Assembly: GCF_019351405.1 (NCBI RefSeq) | Contig: NZ_JAHWZX010000009.1 | Span: 62,001-126,000 of the forward strand | Length of the DNA: 64,000 nt | DNA from: Stakelama flava | Lineage (GTDB): Bacteria > Pseudomonadota > Alphaproteobacteria > Sphingomonadales > Sphingomonadaceae | Direction: 5' to 3' | In this document: piece after piece, positions 41,800-52,098 of the stretch | Layout of the letters: every line of letters begins with the position of its first letter | Position numbering within the stretch: position 1 is the first letter of the stretch | The notes under the pieces: generated by a model | Database searches by the model: none | The model's input: only the letters and a program-made list of their open reading frames with translations | What the model was told of the DNA's origin: nothing | Program-made: the position numbers and the translations under genes

Positions 41800-43006
41800 A
41801 CGGCCGGGCTGGCCGGTCGGGCGGATCGCGACGGTTGCCCTGCTTCCGGTCGTCGGTGCGCTCGCGTTCTTCGCTTGGCAGCGCATGCTCTATGCCAATG
41901 CGGTGCTGGCGGCGTTAATGGCGTTATGGGCGGTTGCCGTGATTGCCGTTGCGGTGCGCCGGGAAATCGAGCCGGTGACGATCGATCCGCTGCTTGACCA
42001 GCGGGCTGCCGAAGCCGAGCGGCAGCAACGGCGCCTGCTCGCCTATCTCGACCTGTCGCCGGCTCCGCTGATGCTGCTGGAGGAGGGGTATCGGCTGCGC
42101 GCGGTCAACCGCGCGGCGCGACGCTTATTTGCTTCGCAGGATGTCGTCGCCGACCCCGATCCCGCGCTGATCCGCGCGATCGCCGACACCGCGCCGGGGG
42201 CATCGGCATCGCTAAGGGCCGATTTCGGAACCGGACCTGAGGGATATGCGCTCGCCACTGCGGATATCGTCGCTGCGGGCGAGGCAAGCCGAATCGCGGC
42301 ACTGGTCGGGATCGAAGCAGAATTGCGTGCCGTCGAGGCACGCGCGCTGCGCAACCTGCTGAACGTGTTGAGCCACGAGATCATGAACGGGCTGACGCCG
42401 ATCGCATCGCTCAGCCAATCCGCTGCCGAATTGATCGACAGCGATGCCGACAGCGACCGGGCCGAGGCGCGGATCGCGATTCAAACGGTTGCGCGGCGGG
42501 CGGAAGGGTTGCGCGGGTTCGGTGAAGCCTATCGCCGGCTGGCCCGTTTGCCCGACCCGGTGATGCAACGGATCGATATTCGCGTGATTCTGGACGATCT
42601 CGCGCGATTGTTTCGCAATCGCTGGCCGCGCATCGAACTGGCGATCGATCAGGCGGATATTCACGGCGAGGCCTATGCCGATTCCGATCAGCTTCACCCC
42701 GCACTCTGGGCGCTGCTGCAAAATGCCGCCGAGGCGTGTCTTGATGGGCATCAGCCGTGCGTGACGATCAGGATGCTGCGAACGAACCGCGCGATCGAAA
42801 TCACAGTCGGCGACAATGGGACCGGCATCGCGGACGACGTGCGCGAGCGGATTTTTCAGCCGTTTTTCACGACGAAGCCGGACGGGTCGGGGGTTGGACT
42901 GGCGCTGGCGCGGATGATCGCGCTTGCGCATCTTGGCGATGTGGTGCTGCTGCCCGGCGGCGAAACGGGCAGCAGGTTTCAATTCTCTTTCGCCGCGGCG
43001 GATTGA
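41789..43006 (+). CDS. Sensor histidine kinase
   Basis: A 405-residue kinase with two N-terminal transmembrane helices (12-30 and 35-56) and almost no periplasmic loop, so the stimulus is probably sensed within the membrane or cytoplasm. A PAS-like domain (about 83-175) precedes the H box LSHEIMNGLTPIASL with His196. The ATPase domain has N box LLQNAAEACLDG, G1 box DNGTGIADD, F box FQPFFTTKPDGSG and G2 GVGLALA. It would phosphorylate the upstream response regulator. Overlap with the regulator gene implies coupling. Confidence 0.92.
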   Translation: MDSRRPGWPVGRIATVALLPVVGALAFFAWQRMLYANAVLAALMALWAVAVIAVAVRREIEPVTIDPLLDQRAAEAERQQRRLLAYLDLSPAPLMLLEEGYRLRAVNRAARRLFASQDVVADPDPALIRAIADTAPGASASLRADFGTGPEGYALATADIVAAGEASRIAALVGIEAELRAVEARALRNLLNVLSHEIMNGLTPIASLSQSAAELIDSDADSDRAEARIAIQTVARRAEGLRGFGEAYRRLARLPDPVMQRIDIRVILDDLARLFRNRWPRIELAIDQADIHGEAYADSDQLHPALWALLQNAAEACLDGHQPCVTIRMLRTNRAIEITVGDNGTGIADDVRERIFQPFFTTKPDGSGVGLALARMIALAHLGDVVLLPGGETGSRFQFSFAAAD

Positions 43007-43045
43007 GCAGATTTGCTGTCGATTGCGACCGCGGTTGGTTTCGTT

Positions 43046-43642
43046 CTACGCGCCGGTTTCCACCACTGTCAGCGTGGCCATGGCCGATGATGCGGTGAAA
43101 TGGATCCAGATGGCGCGATCATTACGACGGATTACCCAGGTTTCGACCGGATTATTATAGATATCGCCGAGCGCTTCATTCATGTCGACGGTTATGTCGT
43201 CGGGCAAAGCATGCGCCAGGGCCGAGGGAATTTTGCCCTTGGCAACTTTCACCGCCCCGAATTTCTGCAACTCGGCCTCGATCTGCTGGGTAAGGCCGAA
43301 GCGGGAAAAGCTGGTTCCCTCCAATTGCTCGATCGATGTAAACCAGACCTTTCCCTCGACCCAGTGAAATCCGGTCCCGGTCCAGAAGGGGAAGTGGCCG
43401 ACACCCTGCAATTGCGGCCGATTCATCGGCTCATATCCATCGGGTAGCATGACATAGGGAAATTGCCCCAGGTCAGCGGTTGAAACCGCCACTTTGTCTA
43501 GCGGATAGGGAACCGAACCATCGGGAGAGGCGGAGGCCACGATACTCGCTGACTGTGCGGTCGCCGGGGAGGCGGCGAAAGCGGGAATTGCGCCGAGCGC
43601 TAACAGCGATGCGAGCCTGAGCGCAGCGACAGACGTTTTCAT
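43046..43642 (-). CDS. Secreted hypothetical protein
   Basis: A 198-residue protein with a signal peptide (LRLASLLALGAIPAFAASPATA). ATG 43642 follows GAGGGGT at good spacing. The mature part has GHFPFWTGTGFHWVEGKVWF and WVIRRNDRAIWIHF, giving many aromatic residues, but no domain I can name. It converges with the kinase gene and lies downstream of the acetyl-CoA synthetase operon with a 240-base gap, so it is probably independent. Confidence 0.7.
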   Translation of the reverse strand: MKTSVAALRLASLLALGAIPAFAASPATAQSASIVASASPDGSVPYPLDKVAVSTADLGQFPYVMLPDGYEPMNRPQLQGVGHFPFWTGTGFHWVEGKVWFTSIEQLEGTSFSRFGLTQQIEAELQKFGAVKVAKGKIPSALAHALPDDITVDMNEALGDIYNNPVETWVIRRNDRAIWIHFTASSAMATLTVVETGA

Positions 43643-43729
43643 GCAAAATTACCCCTCGTCATGGTCCGCCCGGAGCCTAGAATACTGACACAAGTCCGGC
43701 AAGGCGACGATGTGCGAGTGCTCCCTTCC

Positions 43730-43752
43730 AAACCGCCATGGCACCGCGGTTT
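43730..43752. promoter_or_regulatory. Inverted repeat upstream of the secreted protein gene
   Basis: Exact arms AAACCGC (43730-43736) and GCGGTTT (43746-43752) with a nine-base spacer, in the 240-base gap between the acetyl-CoA synthetase stop and the 43642 start. No T-run follows on the minus strand, so an operator is as likely as a terminator. Confidence 0.35.
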
Positions 43753-43882
43753 GAAGTTTTCGAGGATCGGGGGGCGGGCGATAGCATATTTGCACCTCCT
43801 ACTAGGGCGGCTACTCAAAGACCCTCCACCTTTGCGCGCTTTAAAATTCAACGCGCCAAAAAACGTGGCGACGTGCCTGCCG

Positions 43883-46132
43883 CTACCGATTGAACGCGCT
43901 TTCACTGCCGTTGATCAGACGGTCGACCACGTCCGGATCGACGAGAGTCGACGTGTCGCCGATTCCGTCGGCTTCGCCGCTCGCGATTTTGCGCAGGATG
44001 CGGCGCATGATCTTTCCCGATCTGGTCTTGGGCAGCGCGGGGGCGAACTGAATGGCGTCGGGCGTGGCGATCGGCCCGATCTCCTGCCGCACCCATTGGC
44101 GTAGTTCGCGGCGCAGTTCGTCGTCCGCTTCCTCGCCCTTGTTCAGCGTGACATAGGCATAGATGCCCTGCCCCTTGATATCGTGCGGCATGCCGACCAC
44201 CGCGGCTTCGGCAACGCGCGGATGCGCCACCAGCGCACTTTCGACTTCGGCGGTGCCCATCCGGTGGCCCGACACGTTGATGACATCATCGACCCGGCCG
44301 GTGATCCAGTAATAGCCATCGGCATCGCGGCGCGCGCCGTCGCCGGTGAAATATTTGCCCGGATAGGTGGTGAAATAGGTCTGAAAGAAGCGTTCGTGAT
44401 CGCCATACACGGTGCGCATTTGCCCCGGCCAGCTTTGCGCGATTACCAGATTGCCCTCGGTCGCACCTTCGAGAAGTGCGCCATCGGCATCGAGCAATTG
44501 CGGATGGACGCCAGGCAGGGGCTTGGTCGCGCTGCCCGGCCTGGTGGCGGTTTCGCCCGGCACCGGCGCGATCAGCGCGCCGCCGGTTTCGGTCTGCCAC
44601 CAGGTGTCGATAATTTCGCACCGCCCTTCGCCCACCACGCGGTGATACCAGTTCCATGCCTCCGGATTGATCGGCTCGCCCACCGTGCCGAGCAGGCGGA
44701 GCGAGGACCGGTCATGGCGTTCGACCCATTCATCGCCATCGCGCATCAGCGCGCGGATCGCGGTGGGCGAGGTGTAGAAAACGCTGACCCCCAGCCGCCC
44801 CGCGGTCTCCCAGAACCGGCCCGCATCGGGATAGCCGGGTACGCCATCGAACATCACCGTTGTCGCGCCGTTCGATAACGGGCCGTACAGGACATAGGTA
44901 TGTCCGGTAATCCAGCCGACATCCGCTGTGCACCAGAATATGTCGTCGGGCCGCCCGCCAAACAGAATGTCATAGGTGAGGTTGGCCCACAGCAGATAGC
45001 CGCCGGTGGTATGCAGCACGCCCTTGGGCTTTCCGGTGGAGCCCGAAGTGTAGAGGATGAACAACGGATCTTCCGCCGCCATCGCTTCGGCAGGACAGTC
45101 GGGGGAGACGGTTTCGCGCAACTCTTCCCAGCGGTGGTCGCGTGCTTCGATCATCGCCACATCGGCTCCGGTCCGCCGGATGACGACGACGCTGTCGACT
45201 GCAGGGCAATGCGCCAGCGCGCCGTCGACATTCGCCTTCAGTGCGATGGGCCTGCCGCCGCGCATGCCCTGATCGGCGGTGACGACCACTCGCGCGCCGC
45301 AATCATTGATCCGGTCGGCAAGGCTGTCGGGCGAAAAACCGCCGAACACGACCGAATGCACCGCACCGATCCGCGCGCAGGCTAGCATGGCGATCGCCGC
45401 TTCGGGCACCATCGGCATGTAGAGGATTACGCGATCCCCTTTGCCCACGCCCAGATGCTTCAACGCATTGGCGAAGCGGCAAACCTCTTCATGCAGATCG
45501 CGATAGGTCAGGCGGCGGCCTTCGCCCGGTTCGTCGCCTTCGAACAGGATCGCGGTCTTTTGCCCGTGCGTTTCCAGGTGCCGGTCGACGCAATTTACGC
45601 ACAGGTTCAATTCGCCGTCGGAAAACCAGCTTATCGCAAAATCACCGGCATCGAAGCTGCTGTCGTCGCTTCGCGTCGGGAAGCGCGACCAGCTAATCCG
45701 CCTTGCCTGATCGAGCCAGAAACGGTGCGGATCATCGGCAAGGGCGGCGCGCATGGCGCGCACCCGATCGACCGGATCGAGCATATCGATCTCCTGCATG
45801 TCAAAGGCGCGGCCGCGAACCAGAAATCGCTGCTCGCGCCCATTGTCCAGACTGAACATTCCGCCCCGCCCTGGCACCGCGTCGAGGATAAGCTGGGTAT
45901 GTTTCCACGCGGCGAATTGCTGCCCGCCGATATAGACCGGGGTATCGCCGATTTCGCCGAGCAGCACGTCGCCGCCGCCCAGCCGGAAATCGTCCCGGCG
46001 ATAGCACATCGGGCTGGACCCGTCGCAGCACCCGCCCGACTGATGGATCAGCACCGCGCCATGTTCGGCGGTGATGGCGTCCAGCAGGCGGCGTGCCGCT
46101 TCGGTGGCGGTGACGCGGGGCGGGGGAATCAT
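43883..46132 (-). CDS. acs: DUF779-acetyl-CoA synthetase fusion protein
   Basis: Converts acetate, CoA and ATP to acetyl-CoA. Residues 1-110 are a DUF779 domain ([15 protein letters not shown] with Cys35, Cys36, Cys43; [18 protein letters not shown]), normally a separate gene next to aldehyde dehydrogenases. From about residue 125 a complete acetyl-CoA synthetase follows: [37 protein letters not shown], the AMP-binding loop [19 protein letters not shown], and the [11 protein letters not shown] tail with the lysine that is acetylated in Acs. One continuous frame joins the two. It is the last gene of the aldehyde/alcohol dehydrogenase operon, nine bases after adhA. Confidence 0.92.
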   Translation of the reverse strand: MIPPPRVTATEAARRLLDAITAEHGAVLIHQSGGCCDGSSPMCYRRDDFRLGGGDVLLGEIGDTPVYIGGQQFAAWKHTQLILDAVPGRGGMFSLDNGREQRFLVRGRAFDMQEIDMLDPVDRVRAMRAALADDPHRFWLDQARRISWSRFPTRSDDSSFDAGDFAISWFSDGELNLCVNCVDRHLETHGQKTAILFEGDEPGEGRRLTYRDLHEEVCRFANALKHLGVGKGDRVILYMPMVPEAAIAMLACARIGAVHSVVFGGFSPDSLADRINDCGARVVVTADQGMRGGRPIALKANVDGALAHCPAVDSVVVIRRTGADVAMIEARDHRWEELRETVSPDCPAEAMAAEDPLFILYTSGSTGKPKGVLHTTGGYLLWANLTYDILFGGRPDDIFWCTADVGWITGHTYVLYGPLSNGATTVMFDGVPGYPDAGRFWETAGRLGVSVFYTSPTAIRALMRDGDEWVERHDRSSLRLLGTVGEPINPEAWNWYHRVVGEGRCEIIDTWWQTETGGALIAPVPGETATRPGSATKPLPGVHPQLLDADGALLEGATEGNLVIAQSWPGQMRTVYGDHERFFQTYFTTYPGKYFTGDGARRDADGYYWITGRVDDVINVSGHRMGTAEVESALVAHPRVAEAAVVGMPHDIKGQGIYAYVTLNKGEEADDELRRELRQWVRQEIGPIATPDAIQFAPALPKTRSGKIMRRILRKIASGEADGIGDTSTLVDPDVVDRLINGSESAFNR

Positions 46133-46141
46133 GGTCGCGCT

Positions 46142-47176
46142 TCAGCTCGCCATGTCGAGCACCACGCGGCCCTCGATCTTGCCCTGCTTCATCCGTTCGA
46201 ACACCGCGTTGATATCGTCGAGCGATTCGGTAGAAATTGTCGCCTTCACCTTTCCATCGCCCGCGAAATCGAGCGATTCCTGAAGGTCGAGGCGGCTGCC
46301 GACGATCGATCCGCGTACCGTGATGCCGTTCAGCACCATGCCAAAGATGTTGAGCGGGAAATCGCCGGGCGGCAGGCCGTTGAGCGCAATCGTCCCGCCC
46401 CGCGCCACCATTCCCACCGCCTGTTCGAACGCCTTTTCGCTTACCGCCGTTACCAGCACGCCGTTGACGCCGCCGCCGGTCGCGCGTTTCACCGCGGCGG
46501 CGGGATCGCTTTCGTTGCGCGCGTTGACCGTGGCCTTCGCGCCCAGCCGCCGGGCGAGGTCCAGCTTCGCATCGTCGATATCGACCGCAACCACGTTCAG
46601 GCCCATCGCAACGGCATATTGCACCGCCATATGGCCCAGCCCGCCGATACCGGAAATCGCCACCGAATCCCCCGGCCGGGTGTCGGTCATCTTCAGTCCC
46701 TTGTATACGGTAACCCCCGCGCACAGCACCGGCGCGATTTCGGCGAAACCGATATTGTCGGGCAGGTGGCCGACATAGGCCGGGTCGGCGAGCACATAAT
46801 CGGCGAACCCGCCATTGACCGAATAGCCGGTGTTGAGTTGGCTTTCGCACAGCGTTTCCCAGCCGCCCAGACAGTGCCGGCAATGGCCGCAGGCGGTATA
46901 GAGCCACGGCACGCCGACCCGGTCGCCCTCTTTGACATTGGTGACGCCTTTGCCCACGGCGGAGACGTACCCGACGCCTTCATGGCCGGGAATGAAGGGG
47001 GGCTTGGGCTTTACGGGCCAGTCGCCTTCGGCGGCGTGCAGATCGGTATGGCATACGCCCGATGCCCGAATGGCGACCTGAATCATGCCGGGGCCGACTT
47101 CGGGAACGGGAACTTCGTCGATGGTAAGCGGTGCGCCGAATTCGCGCACGACCGCAGCCTTCATGGTCTTGCTCAT
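46142..47176 (-). CDS. adhA: Zinc-dependent alcohol dehydrogenase (AdhA/AdhP type)
   Basis: A medium-chain NAD-dependent alcohol dehydrogenase of 344 residues, oxidising ethanol or other primary alcohols to aldehydes. Catalytic zinc ligands lie in [10 protein letters not shown] and GHEGVG. The structural zinc cysteines appear as [15 protein letters not shown]. The cofactor motif is [16 protein letters not shown] 47176 has GGAGAGAGATC upstream. It lies between the aldehyde dehydrogenase and the DUF779-Acs gene, so product aldehyde can pass to the first and acetate to the second. Confidence 0.94.
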   Translation of the reverse strand: MSKTMKAAVVREFGAPLTIDEVPVPEVGPGMIQVAIRASGVCHTDLHAAEGDWPVKPKPPFIPGHEGVGYVSAVGKGVTNVKEGDRVGVPWLYTACGHCRHCLGGWETLCESQLNTGYSVNGGFADYVLADPAYVGHLPDNIGFAEIAPVLCAGVTVYKGLKMTDTRPGDSVAISGIGGLGHMAVQYAVAMGLNVVAVDIDDAKLDLARRLGAKATVNARNESDPAAAVKRATGGGVNGVLVTAVSEKAFEQAVGMVARGGTIALNGLPPGDFPLNIFGMVLNGITVRGSIVGSRLDLQESLDFAGDGKVKATISTESLDDINAVFERMKQGKIEGRVVLDMAS

Positions 47177-47255
47177 GATCTCTCTCCGGATTTTCTTTTT
47201 TGAAACGGCTATGATCGCTCCGGCGGCGCGCAGGTGCGGCCCCCGGAAAATCGGA

Positions 47256-48776
47256 TCAGAAGAAGCCCAGCTTTTTCGGGCTGTAGCTGACCAGCATGTT
47301 CTTGGTCTGCTGATAATGGTCGAGCATCTTCAAATGGTTTTCGCGACCGATGCCCGATTGCTTGTACCCGCCGAACGCGGCGTGCGCGGGATAGGCATGG
47401 TAGCAGTTGGTCCATACCCGGCCCGCCTGAATTGCGCGGCCGAAGCGGTAACAGGTATTGGCATCACGGCTCCACACGCCGGCGCCAAGCCCGTACAGCG
47501 TATCGTTGGCGATGGTCAGCGCTTCTTCGGCATCCTTGAACGTGGTGACCGAAACCACCGGGCCGAAAATCTCTTCCTGAAAGATTCGCATCCGGTTGTT
47601 GCCGCGAAACACGGTCGGCTTCACATAATATCCGCCTGCCAGGTCGCCGTCGAACGTCGCCGCTTCGCCGCCGGTCAGCACTTCCGCGCCTTCCTGCCTG
47701 CCGATATCGATATAGGACAGGATCTTCTGCTGCTGTTCCGAACTGGCCTGCGCGCCGATCATTGTTTCTGGGTCGAGCGGATTGCCTGCCTTGATCGCCT
47801 CGACCCGCTTGATCGCGCGTTCCATGAAACGGTCATAGATGCTTTCGTGGATCAGCGCGCGGCTGGGGCAGGTGCAGACCTCGCCCTGATTGAGCGCGAA
47901 CATGACGAAGCCTTCGATCGCTTTGTCGAAGAAATCGTCATCCTCGCGAGTTACGTCTTCGAAAAAGATGTTCGGGCTTTTGCCGCCCAGTTCCAGCGTC
48001 ACCGGGATCAGGTTCTCGCTGGCATATTGCATGATCAGGCGGCCGGTCGTCGTTTCGCCGGTAAAGGCGATCTTTGCGATGCGGTTCGAACTGGCGAGCG
48101 GCTTGCCCGCTTCCACGCCGAAGCCGTTGACGATGTTCAACACGCCGTCGGGCAACAGGTCGCCGACCAGTTCCATCAGCACCATGATCGAAGCGGGCGT
48201 CTGTTCGGCGGGCTTGAGAACGATGCAATTACCCGCTGCCAGCGCCGGAGCCATTTTCCACGCGGCCATCAGGATCGGGAAATTCCACGGGATGATCTGG
48301 CCGACGACGCCCAGCGGTTCGTGGAAGTGATAGGCGACGGTGTCGTGATCGATTTCGGAAAGGCTGCCTTCCTGCGCGCGGATGACCCCTGCGAAATAGC
48401 GGAAGTGATCGATGGCCAGCGGAATATCGGCTGCCATGGTCTCGCGCAGCGGCTTGCCGTTGTCCCAGGTTTCGGCGATCGCCAGCTTTTCGAGATTTTC
48501 CTCCATCCGGTCGGCGATGCGGTTGAGGATCAGCGCGCGCTCGGTCGCGCTGGTGCGGCCCCAGGACGATTTCGCCGCATGCGCCGCGTCCAGTGCGGCA
48601 TCGACATCGGCGGCCTGACTGCGCGCGATCTTTCCAACCGGCTTTCCGGTGATGGGGGAGACATTATCGAAATAGCGCCCGTCCTGCGGAGCCACCCACC
48701 GGCCACCGATGAAATTGTCGTATTTCTCGGCAAAGGGGGCGGTCATCGACGCTGCGGGGCTGGTTTGCATTTCCAT
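47256..48776 (-). CDS. NAD-dependent aldehyde dehydrogenase (AcoD/ExaC type)
   Basis: A 506-residue aldehyde dehydrogenase that oxidises acetaldehyde (and perhaps others) to the acid. Active-site elements: [14 protein letters not shown] with the general base Glu, [11 protein letters not shown] with the nucleophilic Cys, and [10 protein letters not shown]. The sequence pattern, including [14 protein letters not shown] and [22 protein letters not shown], matches the AcoD/ExaC group linked to ethanol and acetoin growth. First gene of the aldehyde-alcohol-acetyl-CoA operon. A perfect palindrome lies about 110 bases upstream. Confidence 0.94.
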   Translation of the reverse strand: MEMQTSPAASMTAPFAEKYDNFIGGRWVAPQDGRYFDNVSPITGKPVGKIARSQAADVDAALDAAHAAKSSWGRTSATERALILNRIADRMEENLEKLAIAETWDNGKPLRETMAADIPLAIDHFRYFAGVIRAQEGSLSEIDHDTVAYHFHEPLGVVGQIIPWNFPILMAAWKMAPALAAGNCIVLKPAEQTPASIMVLMELVGDLLPDGVLNIVNGFGVEAGKPLASSNRIAKIAFTGETTTGRLIMQYASENLIPVTLELGGKSPNIFFEDVTREDDDFFDKAIEGFVMFALNQGEVCTCPSRALIHESIYDRFMERAIKRVEAIKAGNPLDPETMIGAQASSEQQQKILSYIDIGRQEGAEVLTGGEAATFDGDLAGGYYVKPTVFRGNNRMRIFQEEIFGPVVSVTTFKDAEEALTIANDTLYGLGAGVWSRDANTCYRFGRAIQAGRVWTNCYHAYPAHAAFGGYKQSGIGRENHLKMLDHYQQTKNMLVSYSPKKLGFF

Positions 48777-48885
48777 GGCTGAATCCTCTACAAATCATCG
48801 CCGGGTCGTCCCGGTCGTGTAGGGTTCAGTCTTTCGCGATTTTACAGGCGGCGAAAGAGCGGCGGAGCACAAGCCTGTCCGCGAC

Positions 48886-48903
48886 TGTCTCACCAATGAG
48901 ACA
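48886..48903. promoter_or_regulatory. Perfect palindrome upstream of the aldehyde dehydrogenase operon
   Basis: TGTCTCA (48886-48892) and TGAGACA (48897-48903) are exact complements around a four-base centre. It sits between the end of the regulator gene and the dehydrogenase start, a natural activator-binding position for the GAF-Fis regulator. No standard sigma-54 element is found next to it. Confidence 0.6.
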
Positions 48904-48920
48904 ATATGGCCGCTTATCGG

Positions 48921-49868
48921 TCAGCCGCGTGAAATCCCCGCCTTTTCCATTCGGCGATAAAGCGTCGCCCGGCCGATGCCGAGCGCCTTTGCCGCCTTCG
49001 TCGCATTGCCGTCCGCCTGCGCCAGCGCCCTTCGCAGTACCGCGCGTTCCGATTCGCGAAGCGATAGGCCGGTGGAGCCGCCCAGCACGTCGGCGGCGCT
49101 GCGCCGGCCGTTCATGCAGTCGTCGGTCAGGCTGAAGCGGTGCCGTGCCGCGCGAGTCGCGCCGATTATCAGGTCGTCGCTGTCGACCGCGATCAGCGCG
49201 GCCGCATCGCCCGGCACATTGGCATCGATGATCCTGCGCCCTTCGAACGTGCGGCAGAAAAGCCCGCGTTCGATCCTGCGCGCAGCGTCCTGCACGATTT
49301 TCTGAACCAGCGACGCCATCGCCGCGGTATGATCGGCGCGGCAGTTCGAAATATCCAGCGCCCCGACGATCCGCCCGGTGGGGTCATGGACGGGGGCGTC
49401 CATGCAACTGATCCCGATATTGCGGCTGGCGAAATGTTCGTCACGATGAATGGTGATCGCTCGCCCTTCCACCAGGCAGGTCCCGATTCCGTTCGTGCCT
49501 TCGCTGTTTTCGCTCCACACCCCACCCGGCGTCAGGCCGACATGGTCGAACATATCGCGGTCGCCAGCACCGCTTCGCGCTTCCAGGATCACGCCTTCAT
49601 TGTCGGACAGCATGATCGCGCATCCGGTGGCCGCCACCGTCTGAAACAACTGGTCGAGCAGCGGGCGAGCGACGTCCAGCATCAGTTCGTGCCGCTGGCG
49701 GCGAAGCGTCAGGTCGCTTCCCGAAACGATATCGGGCCCTTTTCTATCGTCGGCGTTAAGGCCGTGCTTCAGGCCCGACCGGCACCAGCTCGCCGCGACG
49801 AGCGACTGCGCCGCACGGGTCGGGGAGCCGAGAACTTCCTCCACATTTTGCTGGTGGCGACGGTCCAT
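48921..49868 (-). CDS. AcoR-like GAF-Fis regulator lacking the AAA+ domain
   Basis: A 315-residue regulator with the N-terminal sensor of the AcoR family (LLDQLFQTVAATGCAIMLSD, then NEGVILEARSG, a GAF-type domain with GTNGIGTCLVEGRAI) and a C-terminal Fis helix-turn-helix (ATKAAKALGIGRATLYRRMEKAG). The central AAA+ domain that AcoR proteins use to drive sigma-54 is missing, so it should act on sigma-70 promoters or as a repressor. It is in line with the dehydrogenase operon, which it probably controls in response to alcohol or aldehyde. ATG 49868 is taken; ATG 49913 would add 15 residues. It diverges from the aidB-like pseudogene. Confidence 0.82.
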   Translation of the reverse strand: MDRRHQQNVEEVLGSPTRAAQSLVAASWCRSGLKHGLNADDRKGPDIVSGSDLTLRRQRHELMLDVARPLLDQLFQTVAATGCAIMLSDNEGVILEARSGAGDRDMFDHVGLTPGGVWSENSEGTNGIGTCLVEGRAITIHRDEHFASRNIGISCMDAPVHDPTGRIVGALDISNCRADHTAAMASLVQKIVQDAARRIERGLFCRTFEGRRIIDANVPGDAAALIAVDSDDLIIGATRAARHRFSLTDDCMNGRRSAADVLGGSTGLSLRESERAVLRRALAQADGNATKAAKALGIGRATLYRRMEKAGISRG

Positions 49869-49964
49869 GAGGCGATCGTAGCGGATATTTGCGCTTCTGG
49901 CGAACGCTTGCATTTCATCCGGGTAAGCGGACACTCTGTCGCCATAAAAGATGGAGAGGCCGGC

Positions 49965-51570
49965 ATGTCTGCCTATGCACCGCGCACCGCGCTCGAAACG
50001 CATGACGTAACCAACCAGCCGGACGCATTTTCGGGGCGCAACCTGTATCGTTGCGACCGTGCGCTTTCGCAGGCGGTGGCGCGCGAAGCGGGCGACTGGC
50101 TCGATACCCGGCTCGAATCGCTCGGCGCGCTGATGGGAAACGAGGCGATGCTGGAGGCGGGAGCGGCGGCGAATCGCTATTCGCCCGAACTCGCGAGTTT
50201 CGACCGCTATGGCCGCCGCCTCGATGAAGTCCGCTTCCACCCCGCTTATCACCTGGGCCGAGGATCGTCCGGGCCGCCACCTTGCCCATGCCGCGTTGCT
50301 CAGCGTCTTCACGCAGGCCGAAGCGGGGGTGATGTGCCCGGTCAATATGACCTATGCCGCCATCCCTGCGCTTCGCCATCAGCCGGATGTGACCCAAGAC
50401 TGGATCGATACGCTGATCGGCGGCAGCTATGACGCGCCGCTCCGCCCGATCGGGGAGAAGGCGGGCATTACCCTGGGCATGGCGATGACCGAGAAACAGG
50501 GTGGCAGCGATGTTCGCGCCAACACCACGCGCGCCGAGCCGGTAGATGGCGCAAGGCGGCTGTGGCGGCTTACCGGACATAAATGGTTTTGCTCAGCACC
50601 GATGAGCGATGGCTTTCTTACCCTTGCCTATACCGACAAGGGGCTTAGCTGTTTCCTGGTGCCGCGCATCACGCCGGATGGCGCGCGCAACGCGATCCAC
50701 ATCATGCGTCTGAAGGACAAGCTGGGCAACAAATCCAACGCCTCGTCCGAAATCGAATATCATGGCGCGACCGGCTGGCTGATCGGCGAGGCGGGCAGGG
50801 GCGTCGCCACCATCATCGATATGGTGCACCATACCCGGCTGGGCACGATATCGGCGACGCTGGGCATTATGCGCATGGCGCTGGCGCAGGCGGTGAACCA
50901 TGCGCAGGGGCGTAGTGCGTTTCAGAAACGCCTGATCGATCAGCCCGCGATGCGCGCCGTGCTCGCCGATCTCGCGCTCGAATATGAAGCCGCGGTGGCG
51001 CTGGTGGTGCGCGTGGCAAAAGCGTTCGACGCGCCCGACGGGCCGGAACGCGCCTTTGCCCGCCTGTCGGTCGCGCTCGCCAAATACTGGCTGACCAAGC
51101 GTAATCCCGCCTTTGTGTTCGAATGCATGGAGTGTCTGGGCGGCGCGGGCTATGTCGAGGAAGGGCCGATGCCGCGCCTCTACCGCGAAGCGCCGCTGAA
51201 TGCGATCTGGGAAGGGTCGGGCAATGTCATCGCGCTCGACGTGCTGCGCACGCTGGCGAAGCAGCCCGATTCGCGGGAGGCGTATATCGGCGAACTCGCA
51301 GCGCAACGCGGAAAGCACGCCCGGTTCGACGCCGCGCTCGATACGCTGCTCAGCGATATGGAAGGTCCTGTCGGCGAAGCGCAGGCAAGGGGGCTGGTCG
51401 GGCGGATGGCGCTGCTGCTGCAAGCGGCGCTGCTCCTCGCCCACGGCCCAGCAACGGTGGCCGAAACGTTCTGCGAATCGCGGCTGGGCGGAAGCGATGG
51501 CCGCATGTTCGGCGTGCTTCCGGCGGGGGCGGATATCGATCCCATCCTCGAACGACAGGTGTTCGCATGA
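49965..51570 (+). pseudogene. aidB: AidB-like acyl-CoA dehydrogenase, disrupted by a frameshifting deletion
   Basis: The frame from ATG 49965 (GGAGAGG upstream) encodes the N-terminus (NQPDAFSGRNLYRCDRAL...DEVRFHPAYH) and the +1 frame from about 50253 encodes the rest (TWAEDRPGRHLAHAAL...MTEKQGGSDVRANTTRAE...AIWEGSGNVIALDVL). Aligned by eye with E. coli AidB, about 15 residues (45 bases) should lie between HPAYH and the following Trp, but only one base remains. This points to a 44-bp deletion rather than a sequencing slip. Downstream motifs are intact, so the loss looks recent. The intact protein would be a flavoprotein of the isovaleryl-CoA dehydrogenase type. Confidence 0.82.
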
Positions 51571-52088
51571 AGCGACAGAAAATGCCCGGGATCAGCATGA
51601 TCCCTGCGTTGGCCCTGTTGAGCATCGTCGCGCAGGACGCTCACGCTGCAACGGATTGCCTACCGGTATCGGGCGATATGCGATCTGAAGTGCAGGCGGC
51701 GCTCAGTCGCCGCGCGATAACGATTATCGAACGCGCCCGGCAGCCGGGATATGCGACCGATCCGGAACTTGGCCGGTTAGTAGCTGATCAGGTTATGGCG
51801 AGCACTGGCGCCGGTGATGTGGGCGTGTCCCTGCCGCCCGGCATGGGCGCGCTGCACTCCGTCGCTGCCTCTATAACCGCAACCGAATATCGATACCTCG
51901 GATGGGATTATCTTGACGGTCCGTTCAGTGGATGCGTCGCTGTCAAAATCGCCGTAGAATTTTTCGATCGGGCTTCAGGGACCAGTTGGCCGGTCGAATT
52001 CCAGTTCGACAATGGCCGATTGCGATCGCTCTCGACCTGGCGACGCAGCGCGGTCTGGGGGCGGTTGTCTGATAAAGGCAGGGAATAG
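51567..52088 (+). CDS. Secreted hypothetical protein
   Basis: A 173-residue protein with a signal peptide (ISMIPALALLSIVAQDAHA) and a domain with two cysteines (TDCLPVSGD and FSGCVAVKIA), possibly disulfide-bonded. No family recognised. Its ATG overlaps the pseudogene's stop by four bases (ATGA), so it was probably translated by coupling with the intact acyl-CoA dehydrogenase and may now be poorly expressed. Confidence 0.65.
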   Translation: MKRQKMPGISMIPALALLSIVAQDAHAATDCLPVSGDMRSEVQAALSRRAITIIERARQPGYATDPELGRLVADQVMASTGAGDVGVSLPPGMGALHSVAASITATEYRYLGWDYLDGPFSGCVAVKIAVEFFDRASGTSWPVEFQFDNGRLRSLSTWRRSAVWGRLSDKGRE

Positions 52089-52098
52089 ACGGACCCGC

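Noticed and set aside
48866..48881. GG-N10-GC spacing (minus strand) upstream of the aldehyde dehydrogenase, as in a sigma-54 promoter
   Set aside because: Only the GG and GC agree; the rest of the -24 and -12 boxes does not, and the neighbouring regulator has no AAA+ domain to activate sigma-54.
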